A stretch of DNA of 64,000 nt from Rhodococcus sp. ARC_M5. GTDB taxonomy: Bacteria > Actinomycetota > Actinomycetes > Mycobacteriales > Mycobacteriaceae. The DNA lies in NCBI RefSeq assembly GCF_022810405.1, contig NZ_JALGQE010000001.1, forward strand, positions 1 to 64,000, in the 5' to 3' direction. A model generated the notes under the pieces. That model was not told the DNA's origin and did no database searches. It saw only the letters and a program-made list of their open reading frames with translations. Every line of letters begins with the position of its first letter. Within the stretch, counting starts at the first letter, position 1. Made by a program: the position numbers and the translations under genes. Positions 43,105 to 52,182 of this stretch are shown one piece after another.

Positions 43105-43578
43105 ATGCCCATTCCCGAGTTCGTCCGCGCCCTGCGCAGTGTCGTCGGCACGTCACCGCTGTGGCTGTCCGGCGTCAGCGCCGTCGTCCTCGACGACAAC
43201 GGGCGCGTACTGCTGACCCTGCGCGCGGACAACAACACCTGGGCCGTCGTGTCCGGAATCCTCGAACCCGGCGAGGAGCCTGCACCGGCCGCCTTGCGCG
43301 AGATCGGCGAGGAGACCGGAGTGGACGCCACGATCGTGCGGCTGACGAGTGTCGACGTGACGGAGCCGATCACCTACCCCAACGGCGACGTCGCGCAGTA
43401 CCTGGACATCACGTTCCTCGCTCGATACACCGGAGGTACCCCACACGTCGCCGACGACGAAAACCTCGACGTCGCCTGGTTCGCACTCGATGCCCTGCCG
43501 GAAAACCTCACGGCCACTTCGCGATTGCGAATCGAGAAGGCCATTGCCGGCGAGCCGTCGGCGTGGTTCCGGCGCTGA
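43105..43578 (+). CDS. NUDIX hydrolase, MutT-like
   Basis: A 157-residue protein with a perfect NUDIX box at residues 51-73 (GILEPGEEPAPAAL then REIGEETGVD). It starts MPIPEFVRALRSVVG and follows the lipoprotein stop by 4 bp, so the two genes are cotranscribed although functionally unrelated. The small size and YLDITFLARYTGG segment suggest a nucleoside-diphosphate-linked substrate such as an oxidised nucleotide; the exact substrate is not visible. Confidence 0.9.
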   Translation: MPIPEFVRALRSVVGTSPLWLSGVSAVVLDDNGRVLLTLRADNNTWAVVSGILEPGEEPAPAALREIGEETGVDATIVRLTSVDVTEPITYPNGDVAQYLDITFLARYTGGTPHVADDENLDVAWFALDALPENLTATSRLRIEKAIAGEPSAWFRR

Positions 43579-43626
43579 CTCGCCCGCCCAACACGAGTGC
43601 CCGATGTCAACGATCCAGTGCTCGCC

Positions 43627-43655
43627 GATACTAAATGTGATATCACTTTAGTATC
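43627..43655. promoter_or_regulatory. 29-bp operator-like palindrome before the SPFH-RHH operon
   Basis: Outer arms GATACTAAA (43627-43635) and TTTAGTATC (43647-43655) are exact inverted repeats, and between them GTGATATCAC (43637-43646) is itself a perfect 10-bp palindrome. It lies 22 bp upstream of the SPFH ATG, over the likely promoter (TAGTAT at 43649-43654 could be a -10), and is markedly AT-rich for this genome. The obvious candidate ligand is the ribbon-helix-helix protein encoded two genes downstream. Confidence 0.7.
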
Positions 43656-43676
43656 ACCATCGAGAGGGAGGTTCTC

Positions 43677-44594
43677 ATGTCCGCACCCGCAACCGTCGCC
43701 GAGAAGCCGACGGGCACCCCGACCACCACCATTGCCGAGCGGCCGGGATGGGACCTGCCCGGCTGGTCGATGCTCGGCATCGGCCTCGCACTGTTCCTCG
43801 GCGGAATCGCCGCGTTCGCGCTCGGGCTCGTGTTCACCGTGGTCGGACTCATCGTGGCCGGCGTCGTGCTGTTCGTGCTGTCGCTGCCCGCACTCATGGG
43901 TCTGACGCTGGTGCAACCGAATCAGGCTCGCGTTCTTCAGCTTCTCGGGAGTTCGTACAGCGGCACCCTGCGGACGCCGGGGCTGCGCTGGACCAATCCG
44001 TTGACGTATCGCAGGGCCATCTCGACGCGAATCCGCAACCACGAGACCGGACAATCGAAAGTCAACGACGCCGACGGCAATCCGATCGAGATCTCCGCCA
44101 TCGTCGTCTGGCAGGTTGCCGATACCGCACTGGCATCGTTCCAGGTCGATGACTACGAGGAGTTCGTCGCCGTCCAGACCGAGTCCGCCGTCCGGCACAT
44201 CGCCGGCAGCTACCCGTACGACGCCGAAGGGCGAATGTCGTTGCGGGAGAACGCCGACGAGATCACCGCCGCCATGTCGGAGGAGGTGCACGCACGGGTT
44301 CGTTCGGCCGGTGTCGAGGTGATCGAAACAAGAATCAACCGTCTGGCCTATGCCCCGGAGATCGCCCAGGCCATGTTGCGGCGTCAGCAGGCCGGGGCGG
44401 TCATCGCGGCCCGACAGCAGATCGTCGAAGGTGCCGTCGGAATGGTGGAGATGGCACTCGGGAAGCTGGAGGAGAAGCACGTCGTCGAGCTCGACGAGGA
44501 GCGCAAGGCCACGATGGTGTCGAATCTGCTCGTTGTGCTGTGCAGCGACCGCGACACGCAACCTGTGGTCAACACCGGATCGCTGTATCAGTGA
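43677..44594 (+). CDS. SPFH/stomatin-type membrane protein
   Basis: A 305-residue protein. Two adjacent hydrophobic stretches (about 30-70) form a membrane hairpin, followed by an SPFH/band-7 domain (about 75-250: [79 protein letters not shown]). The end forms a coiled region [31 protein letters not shown] proteins make large membrane-bound rings that order lipids or control proteases. GAGGGAGG gives a very strong ribosome site. It is three bases from the downstream RHH gene, forming a two-gene operon. Confidence 0.9.
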   Translation: MSAPATVAEKPTGTPTTTIAERPGWDLPGWSMLGIGLALFLGGIAAFALGLVFTVVGLIVAGVVLFVLSLPALMGLTLVQPNQARVLQLLGSSYSGTLRTPGLRWTNPLTYRRAISTRIRNHETGQSKVNDADGNPIEISAIVVWQVADTALASFQVDDYEEFVAVQTESAVRHIAGSYPYDAEGRMSLRENADEITAAMSEEVHARVRSAGVEVIETRINRLAYAPEIAQAMLRRQQAGAVIAARQQIVEGAVGMVEMALGKLEEKHVVELDEERKATMVSNLLVVLCSDRDTQPVVNTGSLYQ

Positions 44595-44597
44595 GCC

Positions 44598-44795
44598 ATG
44601 GCAGTCGAACGTAAGAAGATTCTGCTGCGGTTGGACCCAGCGGTGCACGACGCCCTCGCCCGCTGGGCCTCCGACGAGCTGCGGAGCACCAACGCTCAGA
44701 TCGAGTTCTTGTTGCGACGTGCCCTGAGCGAGAAGGGCCGAATGCCCAAGGACGCAGAGGACCTTCGCGCGCCGGGACGCCCACCGAAAGAGTGA
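44598..44795 (+). CDS. Ribbon-helix-helix (Arc/CopG-like) DNA-binding protein
   Basis: A 65-residue protein. It begins with the strand KKILLRLDPAVHDAL followed by two helices ARWASDELRSTNAQIEFLLRRAL, the pattern of ribbon-helix-helix repressors in which the strand pairs in the dimer to bind the DNA major groove. Its C-terminal tail is charged and Pro-rich. Such proteins are often autorepressors or antitoxins. It follows the SPFH gene by 3 bp and probably binds the palindrome at 43627-43655; no toxin gene is next to it. Confidence 0.85.
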   Translation: MAVERKKILLRLDPAVHDALARWASDELRSTNAQIEFLLRRALSEKGRMPKDAEDLRAPGRPPKE

Positions 44796-44819
44796 GCGTC
44801 CCGACGCGCGGACTAATCT

Positions 44820-45791
<972 letters not shown>

Positions 45792-45852
45792 CTACCTACA
45801 GGTCGATGAGCGAGAAGTGAGGACGGAGCTACGTGAAACTTCGCTGATAGGA

Positions 45853-45900
45853 ACACTACCCGTTGTGTCCGACAGTTCCGGGAGGCACTACAAAGTGTGC
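45853..45900 (-). promoter_or_regulatory. Paired NrdR boxes upstream of nrdF
   Basis: Two 16-bp elements, ACACTACCCGTTGTGT (45853-45868) and GCACTACAAAGTGTGC (45885-45900), match the NrdR consensus acaCwAtATaTwgtgt in their outer halves. Their start-to-start distance is 32 bp, three helical turns, as in known NrdR operators. They lie 68-115 bp upstream of the nrdF start. NrdR represses ribonucleotide reductase genes when dATP/ATP is high. Confidence 0.8.
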
Positions 45901-45946
45901 CCGGAGTGTTGCCGCGAGGAACGACCGGAATCTCGCGAGTCACCGG

Positions 45947-47341
45947 TCACCACCCCACCGAGCACGGGACCGTTCCGGCCTCGATGGCACCGACCAGTTG
46001 CGCGTGATCGCGATCGTTCTGATCGGCATAGGCGTGGGCGAACTCCACCATCGCCCGATCGACCTTGTCTCCGCGACCGAGGTAGTCGGCTATCGCGTCT
46101 GCGTCACCACTTCGAGCGTGTGCCCGTGCGAGGACCTCGCCGCATGCCGTGGCGAACTCGGTGAGGTACGGCCCGATGATCTCGCCGTCGGGAATGACCT
46201 TCATGTCGCGGAACTGCCGAACGTAGAAGTTGAGGTCCCCCACCGACGTCCACCCCACGAACATGTCGGTGGCGCTCTGCAGCATTCGCTGCCCGTTGAC
46301 CACCCTGGCACCGTGATTGTCGTACGCGCTCGGTTCGAGAAACTTCTCGAACACCGACGGCCCTGCCTGCTTGATCTGCAGGAAGAACGGATCGCGAGTC
46401 CGCCGTTCCTCCAACAGGGCCAGATAGACCCGCATTCCGACACTCCCGACGCCGACAACCTGCCGAACGACGTCGAGGACTCGAAATCTGGACAGCAGAC
46501 TCCAGATGTGGTCGTCGACGGACTCGCTGTAACCGGCGATCACCGCTTGCACCAGCTCGATCTGGGAATCCCCCACGTGAGTGCGAAAAGGTGCGTCCTC
46601 GCGAATTCTTCGACGCCCGTCCCTCGTCTCGGTGAACTTGCGGGACGCACCACGACTGGTGCGGCGCTCGGCTTTCGTTTCGATGAGCTTCTCGGCGTGG
46701 CGAGCGATGCCCGAGGAGAAATGCCCGAGCAGTCCGGCGACGTCGATGCGGTCGTACCAGATGTCGATCTCGGGAATGTTCGCGTACGCCCGCATCTTTC
46801 GGCAGTATGCCGCCGTCATCTCGGCAACCGCACGATCGGAACGCGACGAGGCCACACCGTTCTCGCGTCCGAGAACCACGAGGGAGGTGGCAAGTCGTTT
46901 GAGATCCCACTCGAACGGGCCCGGAAGAGTTTCGTCGAAATCACGGAGGTCGAAATAGAGGTTTCGTTCCGGCGTCGCCCACAATCCGAAGTTCAAGACG
47001 TGAGCGTCACCGCACAACTGCACCTCGATGCCGGTGTGCGGGGTCGACGCGAGGTCCGCGGCCATCACGGCGGCGGCACCGCGAAAATATGTCCATGGCG
47101 ATGCGGACATCCGGGCGTACCGGATGGGCAGCAACTCCTGAACTCGTATCGCGTTCTGCGCAAGAACTGTCTCGAGCGCATCGTGGCCGCGCGTGTCGGG
47201 ATCCCACGCCGCCAATCCGCGGCGAGGTACCCGACGGCGAGCATGTCGACCGCGTGGCGACGGCTCGGAAGGAACCGAGTCCTTCCGAGCCATAGTCACG
47301 TCGACGTCGGATTCGACCTCGCCGTCCGCTTCGGTGCCCAT
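45947..47341 (-). CDS. DUF2252 family protein
   Basis: A 464-residue cytoplasmic protein of the DUF2252 family. Family motifs are seen: MSASPWTYFRGAAAVMAADL, LCGDAHVLNFGLW, FDLRDFDETLPGPFEWDLKRLATSL, VVGVGSVGMRVYLALL and VVNGQRMLQSATDMFVGW. The HxD-like GDAHVLNFG and the DFDET region recall aminoglycoside-phosphotransferase/kinase folds, so an ATP-dependent kinase-like function is possible, but nothing is established. Start choice is uncertain: 47341 is used; an ATG at 47293 would begin with a 12-bp inverted repeat (47262-47291). In M. tuberculosis other genes lie between nrdF2 and nrdE, so this one is a replacement. Confidence 0.88.
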   Translation of the reverse strand: MGTEADGEVESDVDVTMARKDSVPSEPSPRGRHARRRVPRRGLAAWDPDTRGHDALETVLAQNAIRVQELLPIRYARMSASPWTYFRGAAAVMAADLASTPHTGIEVQLCGDAHVLNFGLWATPERNLYFDLRDFDETLPGPFEWDLKRLATSLVVLGRENGVASSRSDRAVAEMTAAYCRKMRAYANIPEIDIWYDRIDVAGLLGHFSSGIARHAEKLIETKAERRTSRGASRKFTETRDGRRRIREDAPFRTHVGDSQIELVQAVIAGYSESVDDHIWSLLSRFRVLDVVRQVVGVGSVGMRVYLALLEERRTRDPFFLQIKQAGPSVFEKFLEPSAYDNHGARVVNGQRMLQSATDMFVGWTSVGDLNFYVRQFRDMKVIPDGEIIGPYLTEFATACGEVLARAHARSGDADAIADYLGRGDKVDRAMVEFAHAYADQNDRDHAQLVGAIEAGTVPCSVGW

Positions 47342-47410
47342 ACCTGATTATGGTCCGCATCGCGCTCTGACATCACGGTATCGCCACAGGTCGACCGACC
47401 GAATCGGCTG

Positions 47411-49573
47411 CTACAGCATGCAGGAGACGCAACCCTCGACTTCAGTGCCCTCGAGGGCCAACTGGCGCAGGCGGATGTAGTAGAGCGTCTTGATGCCCTT
47501 GCGCCATGCGTAGATCTGCGCGCGGTTGATATCGCGGGTCGTTGCCGTGTCCTTGAAGAACAGCGTCAACGACAGGCCCTGATCGACGTGTTGCGTTGCG
47601 GCAGCGTAGGTGTCGATGATCTTCTCGTACCCGATCTCGTACGCATCCTGGTAGTAATCCAGGTTGTCGTTGTCGAGATACGGTGCCGGGTAGTAGACGC
47701 GACCGATCTTGCCTTCCTTGCGAATCTCGATCTTCGACGCCACCGGGTGAATCGACGAGGTGGAGTTGTTGATGTACGAGATGGAACCGGTCGGCGGGAC
47801 GGCCTGCAGGTTCTGGTTGTAGATTCCGTACTCCTGCACCGACGCCTTCAGCGCGGCCCAGTCGGCCTGTGTCGGGATGGCGACGTCGGAGTCGGCGAAC
47901 AACTTCGCCACCTTGGATGTGGCCGGCTCCCAGACCTGGTCGGTGTACTTGTCGAAGAATTCGCCCGACGCGTACTTGGAATCCGGGAAGCCCTTGAAGT
48001 ACTGGCCACGAGCCTTGGCCAGCTGATTCGAGGCCTGCAGCGCATGGAACAGCACCGTGTAGAAGTAGATGTTGGTGAAGTCGATTCCCTCGGTCGAGCC
48101 GTAGTGGATGCGCTCGCGGGCGAGGTAGCCGTGCAGGTTCATCTGCCCGAGACCGATTGCGTGCGAATCGTTGTTGCCCTGCTCGATCGACGGCACCGAG
48201 AAGATGTGCGTCTGATCCGACACTGCGGTCAGACCGCGGATCGCCACCGCGATCGTCTTACCGAAATCGGGTGAATCCATCGTCTTCGCGATGTTCAGCG
48301 AGCCCAGGTTGCACGAGATGTCCTTGCCCACATGACTGTAGGAGAGGTCGTCGTTGAACGTCGACGGCGTCGAGACCTGCAGAATCTCCGAGCACAGGTT
48401 GGAGTGAGTGATCTTGCCCTTCACCGGGTTCGCACGATTGACGGTGTCCTCGTACATGATGTACGGGTAGCCGGACTCGAACTGCAACTCGGCAAGAGTC
48501 TGGAAGAACTCGCGCGACTTGATCTTCGTCTTGCGGATCCGCTTGTCGTCGACCATCTCGTAGTACTTATCGGAGACGTCGATATCGGCGAACGGCACGC
48601 CGTAGATCCGCTCGACGTCGTACGGCGAGAAGAGGTACATGTCCTCGTTCTTCTTCGCCAACTCGAACGTGATGTCGGGGATGACGATTCCGAGCGAGAG
48701 CGTCTTGATTCGGATCTTCTCGTCCGCGTTCTCGCGCTTGGTGTCGAGGAACTTGTACACGTCGGGGTGGTGGGCGTGCAGGTACACCGCACCCGCGCCC
48801 TGACGCGCACCGAGTTGGTTGGCGTACGAGAACGAATCCTCGAGCAGCTTCATGATGGGGATGACACCGGAGGACTGGTTCTCGATGCGCTTGATCGGTG
48901 CACCGGCCTCGCGAATATTGCTCAGCAGCAACGCAACTCCGCCACCGCGCTTGGACAGCTGCAGGGCCGAGTTGATGGAGCGACCGATGGACTCCATGTT
49001 GTCCTCGATACGCAGCAGGAAGCAGGACACGGGCTCGCCGCGCTGCTTCTTGCCGGAGTTGAGGAACGTGGGTGTCGCGGGCTGGAATCGGCCGGCGATG
49101 ATCTCGTCGACCAGATCGGTGGCCAGGGCCTCGTCTCCGGCCGCGAGCGTGAGCGCCACCATGCACACCCGGTCCTCGAAGCGCTCGAGGTAACGCTTGC
49201 CGTCGAACGTCTTGAGCGTGTACGAGGTGTAGTACTTGAACGCGCCGAGGAAGGTGGGGAATCGAAACTTCTTCGAGTACGCGTGGTTGATCAGAAACTT
49301 GACGAACTCGCGCGAGTACTGGTCCAGAACCTCGGGCTCGTAGTAGTTCTCCTCGACGAGGTAGTCCAACTTCTCGTCCAGATCGTGGAAGAACACCGTG
49401 TTCTGATTGACATGCTGCAAGAAGTACTGGTTGGCCGCCTCGCGATCCTTCTCGAACTGGATCTCGCCGTTGGGGCCGTAGAGATTGAGCATCGCGTTGA
49501 GCGCGTGGTAATCCATATCTCCGTCGCCGCTGACAGTGGGTACGGGTGCTGCGTCGGTGATGGTCGGTGCCAC
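47411..49573 (-). CDS. nrdE: Class Ib ribonucleotide reductase large subunit
   Basis: NrdE (720 residues) reduces ribonucleoside diphosphates to deoxy forms. The catalytic cysteines are in [18 protein letters not shown] and NLCSEILQ, with the radical-transfer tyrosines near the C-terminus and the redox pair in the final EGCVSCML, which NrdH re-reduces. There is no N-terminal ATP-cone, as expected for class Ib. The GTG at 49573 has AGGAGC eight bases upstream. It follows nrdI by 36 bp and ends the nrdHIE operon. Confidence 0.97.
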   Translation of the reverse strand: MAPTITDAAPVPTVSGDGDMDYHALNAMLNLYGPNGEIQFEKDREAANQYFLQHVNQNTVFFHDLDEKLDYLVEENYYEPEVLDQYSREFVKFLINHAYSKKFRFPTFLGAFKYYTSYTLKTFDGKRYLERFEDRVCMVALTLAAGDEALATDLVDEIIAGRFQPATPTFLNSGKKQRGEPVSCFLLRIEDNMESIGRSINSALQLSKRGGGVALLLSNIREAGAPIKRIENQSSGVIPIMKLLEDSFSYANQLGARQGAGAVYLHAHHPDVYKFLDTKRENADEKIRIKTLSLGIVIPDITFELAKKNEDMYLFSPYDVERIYGVPFADIDVSDKYYEMVDDKRIRKTKIKSREFFQTLAELQFESGYPYIMYEDTVNRANPVKGKITHSNLCSEILQVSTPSTFNDDLSYSHVGKDISCNLGSLNIAKTMDSPDFGKTIAVAIRGLTAVSDQTHIFSVPSIEQGNNDSHAIGLGQMNLHGYLARERIHYGSTEGIDFTNIYFYTVLFHALQASNQLAKARGQYFKGFPDSKYASGEFFDKYTDQVWEPATSKVAKLFADSDVAIPTQADWAALKASVQEYGIYNQNLQAVPPTGSISYINNSTSSIHPVASKIEIRKEGKIGRVYYPAPYLDNDNLDYYQDAYEIGYEKIIDTYAAATQHVDQGLSLTLFFKDTATTRDINRAQIYAWRKGIKTLYYIRLRQLALEGTEVEGCVSCML

Positions 49574-49609
49574 GGCGATGCTCCTACTGGGTATGTGATG
49601 TGTGGTGTT

Positions 49610-50071
49610 CTAGTGCGTGTGGGCAGCGCGTCGGACTTCACGTTCCCAGAAGTCCTCCAGCCCCTCCCGGACCCGCACTACGTCCTCGGGGGTGCCCATC
49701 AATTCGAATCGATACAGATACGGGACCGCGCATTTCTGCGAGATGACATCTCCCGCAAAGCAGAAGGAGTCACCGAAGTTGGTGTTTCCGGCTGCGATGA
49801 CGGCCCGGATCAACGACCGATTGTGCTCGTCGTTGAGAAACTTGATCACTCGTTTGGGGACGTAATTGGTGTCGCGCCCAGCGTAGGTGGTCCCTCCCCC
49901 ATACGTCGGCACGATGAGAACGTAAGGAGAATGGACACGAAAGGTGCCATCCGGATCACGGAGCGGAATACGCGTCGCTGGAATGTCCAACTTCGATACG
50001 AAGCGATGAGTGTTCTCGGACGCGCTGGAAAAGTAGACCAGTGAGTGGGAGGACTGCGGTTGCGAACTCAC
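49610..50071 (-). CDS. nrdI: Ribonucleotide reductase flavodoxin-like protein NrdI
   Basis: NrdI (153 residues) is the flavodoxin-like partner that supplies oxidant for assembling the manganese-tyrosyl radical cofactor in NrdF. It begins [18 protein letters not shown], the FMN phosphate loop, and has [27 protein letters not shown] and [19 protein letters not shown]. The length is normal. It lies between nrdH and nrdE on one transcript; the presence of NrdI indicates that NrdF can use manganese. Confidence 0.95.
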   Translation of the reverse strand: MSSQPQSSHSLVYFSSASENTHRFVSKLDIPATRIPLRDPDGTFRVHSPYVLIVPTYGGGTTYAGRDTNYVPKRVIKFLNDEHNRSLIRAVIAAGNTNFGDSFCFAGDVISQKCAVPYLYRFELMGTPEDVVRVREGLEDFWEREVRRAAHTH

Positions 50072-50095
50072 CGCTCACTCACTTTCTCGTTCTGT

Positions 50096-50329
50096 TCAAG
50101 CAGCGTTCACGGCAAGGGTCTTGATGCGGTCCGGGCGGAAGCCGGACCAGTGATCGTCGCCGGCGACGACGACAGGAGCCTGCAGGTAGCCGAGGGCCAT
50201 GACGTAGTCACGCGCTTCGGGATCCTGCGAGATGTCGATGACGGAGTACTCGATACCCGCTTTGTCGAGGGCGCGGTAGGTGGCATTGCACTGAACGCAG
50301 GCGGGCTTGGTGTAAACGGTGATGCTCAT
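50096..50329 (-). CDS. nrdH: Glutaredoxin-like NrdH
   Basis: NrdH (77 residues) is the thioredoxin-like electron donor for NrdE. It has ITVYTKPACVQCNATYRALD with the CVQC redox site, and SVIDISQDPEARDYVMALGYLQAPVVV with the cis-proline; the C-terminal WSGFRPDRIK is typical. The ATG at 50329 is chosen for its length and the GAGGG ribosome site. It is first in the nrdHIE operon, 24 bp before nrdI, and downstream of NrdR-like elements. Confidence 0.95.
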   Translation of the reverse strand: MSITVYTKPACVQCNATYRALDKAGIEYSVIDISQDPEARDYVMALGYLQAPVVVAGDDHWSGFRPDRIKTLAVNAA

Positions 50330-50481
50330 GGTGTCCCTCTTTCCGTTGTCGCCATCGGGTGCACCGACGCGACCGATGTGCTCTGCGTGTAACACCGAGA
50401 ACATCTCCCGCTCAGGGCGACTTCGACCTGCTCGAACCCGTCTGTGGAGGTTCTTCGAGTAGTGGCCTCTCGGTCGCTCAA

Positions 50482-50528
50482 ACACTACACCTAGTGTTCA
50501 CGATCTGCCTACAACACGAGATGTTGCG
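50482..50528 (-). promoter_or_regulatory. NrdR box pair upstream of nrdHIE
   Basis: ACACTACACCTAGTGT (50482-50497) is a strong NrdR-like element, a near-palindrome of acaCTA...TAGtgt. A weaker partner, CAACACGAGATGTTG (50512-50526), is centred about 30 bp away, which approximates the three-turn spacing of NrdR pairs. They lie 150-200 bp upstream of nrdH in the promoter region. The second box is less certain. Confidence 0.65.
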
Positions 50529-50689
50529 AACAACACGCGTGGTATTCGCTGGTCACGGCCTTGCCCGGCCGTGAAACTCGGACGTCATCGGCGTGTCGCA
50601 GGTCACATGGGGTGCATGTTGTTCGTCACAACGAGTCGTAGCCGCCGCCGTGACGCTGCCCGATCGCCTCATCCGCTCCTCGACACGAC

Positions 50690-50719
50690 AAGGGCCCCCG
50701 AATTCCTCCAGGGGCCCTT
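50690..50719 (-). terminator. Hairpin terminator after rpmJ2
   Basis: AAGGGCCCC (50690-50698) and GGGGCCCTT (50711-50719) form a perfect 9-bp stem with a 12-nt loop, 18 bp downstream of the rpmJ2 stop on the minus strand. Confidence 0.75.
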
Positions 50720-50737
50720 CTCGGTGCAACGCACTCG

Positions 50738-50860
50738 TCAGCGCTGGCGCGCCTTGAATCTCGGTTCCTTCTTGTTGATGACGAACACCGTCCCGTGTCG
50801 CCGGACCACCTGCGCACCGGGCTTGTTCTTGAGCGATTTCAACGAGTTTCTCACCTTCAT
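50738..50860 (-). CDS. rpmJ2: Ribosomal protein L36, zinc-independent (C-minus) paralogue
   Basis: A 40-residue basic protein read directly from the minus strand, starting [20 protein letters not shown] and ending EPRFKARQR. It is the type-B bL36 (YkgO-like). The zinc-ribbon cysteines of ordinary L36 are absent. Such C-minus copies replace the zinc-binding form when zinc is scarce, releasing zinc for other uses, and are typically repressed by Zur. A Zur-like palindrome lies 14 bp upstream. The gene is monocistronic, ended by the hairpin at 50690-50719. Confidence 0.93.
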   Translation of the reverse strand: MKVRNSLKSLKNKPGAQVVRRHGTVFVINKKEPRFKARQR

Positions 50861-50873
50861 GCAGCCGACTCTA

Positions 50874-50892
50874 CATGAAAACGATTCCCATG
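50874..50892 (-). promoter_or_regulatory. Zur-like operator upstream of rpmJ2
   Basis: A 19-bp imperfect palindrome, CATGAAAA-CGA-TTCCCATG, with 6 of 8 arm positions symmetric, lies 14 bp upstream of the rpmJ2 ATG. It resembles actinobacterial Zur boxes (TGAAAATGATTTTCA type). With the zinc-free L36 downstream, control by zinc limitation is the natural reading, though the two CC positions weaken the match. Confidence 0.6.
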
Positions 50893-50902
50893 ACCGACTG
50901 GG

Positions 50903-51469
50903 TCACGCACTCACGAGTTCGCCGGAGGCCTTCACCAACTCGGCGACGACGTGGCCGATCTCGCCGGAGACCTCGGCGTTCTCACGCGGGTGCGCCGAGC
51001 CGAACTTGTCGATGGTGCCACCGATGGAGAGCTGGACATCCTCGAGAACGGTTCCGCCGGCAATGCGCACGGCCTTGCTGGTGTCCTCGTGTGCCCACTT
51101 GGCTCCGTTGCCGCTCGGCGACGCACTGATGACGACGACCGGCTTGCCCACCATGGCACCGGCACCGTACGGGCGGGAGAGCCAGTCGATGGCATTCTTC
51201 AGCACGGCCGGGATGGTGCCGTTGTATTCGGGCGTGACCAGCAACAGCGCGGAAGCCTTTTCGGCTGCGGTCCGCAGAGCAAGAGCGGCCGCGGGGACCG
51301 ATCCCTCGATGTCGATGTCCTCGTTGTAGAAGGGGACATCTCCGAGTCCGTCGTACACCACTACCTCGGCACCGGCGGGAGCCACGGTGACAGCAGTCTC
51401 GGCGATCTGCTTGTTCACCGACTCGGCGCGCAAGCTTCCGACGAGAACGAGTACATGAGCGTCTGACAT
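50903..51469 (-). CDS. NADPH-dependent FMN reductase
   Basis: A 188-residue flavodoxin-fold reductase. The FMN phosphate loop is VLVGSLRAESVNKQIAE (7-23), and VTPEYNGTIPAVLKNAIDWLSRP is the family signature that packs against the isoalloxazine ring. Members reduce FMN, quinones, chromate or azo dyes with NAD(P)H. The gene is divergent from a TetR regulator with a palindrome in between, the same arrangement as Rv3054c/Rv3055 (recalled), so the regulator probably controls it. The physiological substrate is unknown. Confidence 0.9.
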   Translation of the reverse strand: MSDAHVLVLVGSLRAESVNKQIAETAVTVAPAGAEVVVYDGLGDVPFYNEDIDIEGSVPAAALALRTAAEKASALLLVTPEYNGTIPAVLKNAIDWLSRPYGAGAMVGKPVVVISASPSGNGAKWAHEDTSKAVRIAGGTVLEDVQLSIGGTIDKFGSAHPRENAEVSGEIGHVVAELVKASGELVSA

Positions 51470-51527
51470 GAGGTTATTCCTTCGCGAAGTTCGGATGACG
51501 TGATCGTCGTGTCAATTCCTACCATCC

Positions 51528-51547
51528 AAACGGACCGTGGTCCATTT
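51528..51547. promoter_or_regulatory. Palindromic TetR operator candidate
   Basis: GGACC (51532-51536) and GGTCC (51539-51543), flanked by AAAC and ATTT, form a near-symmetric element with one mismatch. It lies in the 106-bp spacer between the divergent flavin reductase and TetR genes, which fits autoregulation by the TetR protein. Confidence 0.6.
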
Positions 51548-51575
51548 ATGTTCCCGACAAGGTAGGGTTACGGCT

Positions 51576-52175
51576 GTGACCGGCCCGATGCTGCCCATAG
51601 CGGACGAGGAATCCGAACGGTGCGACGCAGCGCGCAACCGACGGCTGCTCCTCGACGCCGCAACAGATCTGGTGGCGACCGTCGGAGCCGACGCCATCAC
51701 CATGGACGCAGTGGCCACCAAGGCAGGAGTGGGCAAGGGCACAGTGTTCCGCCGCTTCGGGAACCGGGCCGGGCTGATGCGAGCGCTGCTCGACCACACC
51801 GAGAAAAAATTGCAGCAGTCCTTCATGTTCGGCGATCCGCCACTGGGCCCGGGAGCCGACCCCATCGATCGTCTCGTCGCCTTCGGCCGAGCTCGACTCG
51901 AGTTCGTCAACGTCCAGGGGGAAGTACTGCGCGCCGCGGAGAGCGCCGACGACGCGCGATATTCCGCCCCGGCCCACATGGTCAACTTCACCCACGTCCT
52001 GTCGCTGCTTCGCGCAGCCGAGGTGGACGGGGATCTCGAATTGCTCGCGTACTGGCTCCTCACACCACTCGAAGCCACCCTGGTGTTGCACCAGTACCGA
52101 GACCTGGGGATGCCGATGGATCGACTGGCCGACGGTTGGGAAGACTTGGTGCGCAGGGCAACTCGCATTCGCTGA
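51576..52175 (+). CDS. TetR-family transcriptional regulator
   Basis: A 199-residue repressor. The N-terminal HTH is NRRLLLDAATDLVATVGADAITMDAVATKAGVGKGTVFRRFGNRAGLMRALLDH-like (about residues 20-72); the rest is the all-helical ligand domain, ending LLTPLEATLVLHQYRDLGMPMDRLADGW. The GTG at 51576 is preferred because AAGGTAGGG precedes it; an ATG-equivalent at 51537 would sit inside the putative operator. It is divergent from the FMN reductase, the likely target. The inducer is unknown. Confidence 0.9.
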   Translation: MTGPMLPIADEESERCDAARNRRLLLDAATDLVATVGADAITMDAVATKAGVGKGTVFRRFGNRAGLMRALLDHTEKKLQQSFMFGDPPLGPGADPIDRLVAFGRARLEFVNVQGEVLRAAESADDARYSAPAHMVNFTHVLSLLRAAEVDGDLELLAYWLLTPLEATLVLHQYRDLGMPMDRLADGWEDLVRRATRIR

Positions 52176-52182
52176 GTCCAGC

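Larger units (their letters stand above)
50330..50737. other. nrdH upstream region and rpmJ2 terminator spacer
   Basis: This 408-bp stretch has no supported gene. The left half holds the nrdH leader and the NrdR-like boxes. The right end holds the rpmJ2 terminator hairpin. Between about 50530 and 50685 nothing recognisable was seen. Confidence 0.5.

Noticed and set aside
44598..44795. Antitoxin of a toxin-antitoxin pair
   Set aside because: The RHH protein has no adjacent toxin gene; its only partner is the SPFH protein, so a toxin-antitoxin label is not supported.
45863..47347. 494-codon plus-strand frame opposite DUF2252
   Set aside because: Shadow of the DUF2252 gene, which has conserved family motifs.
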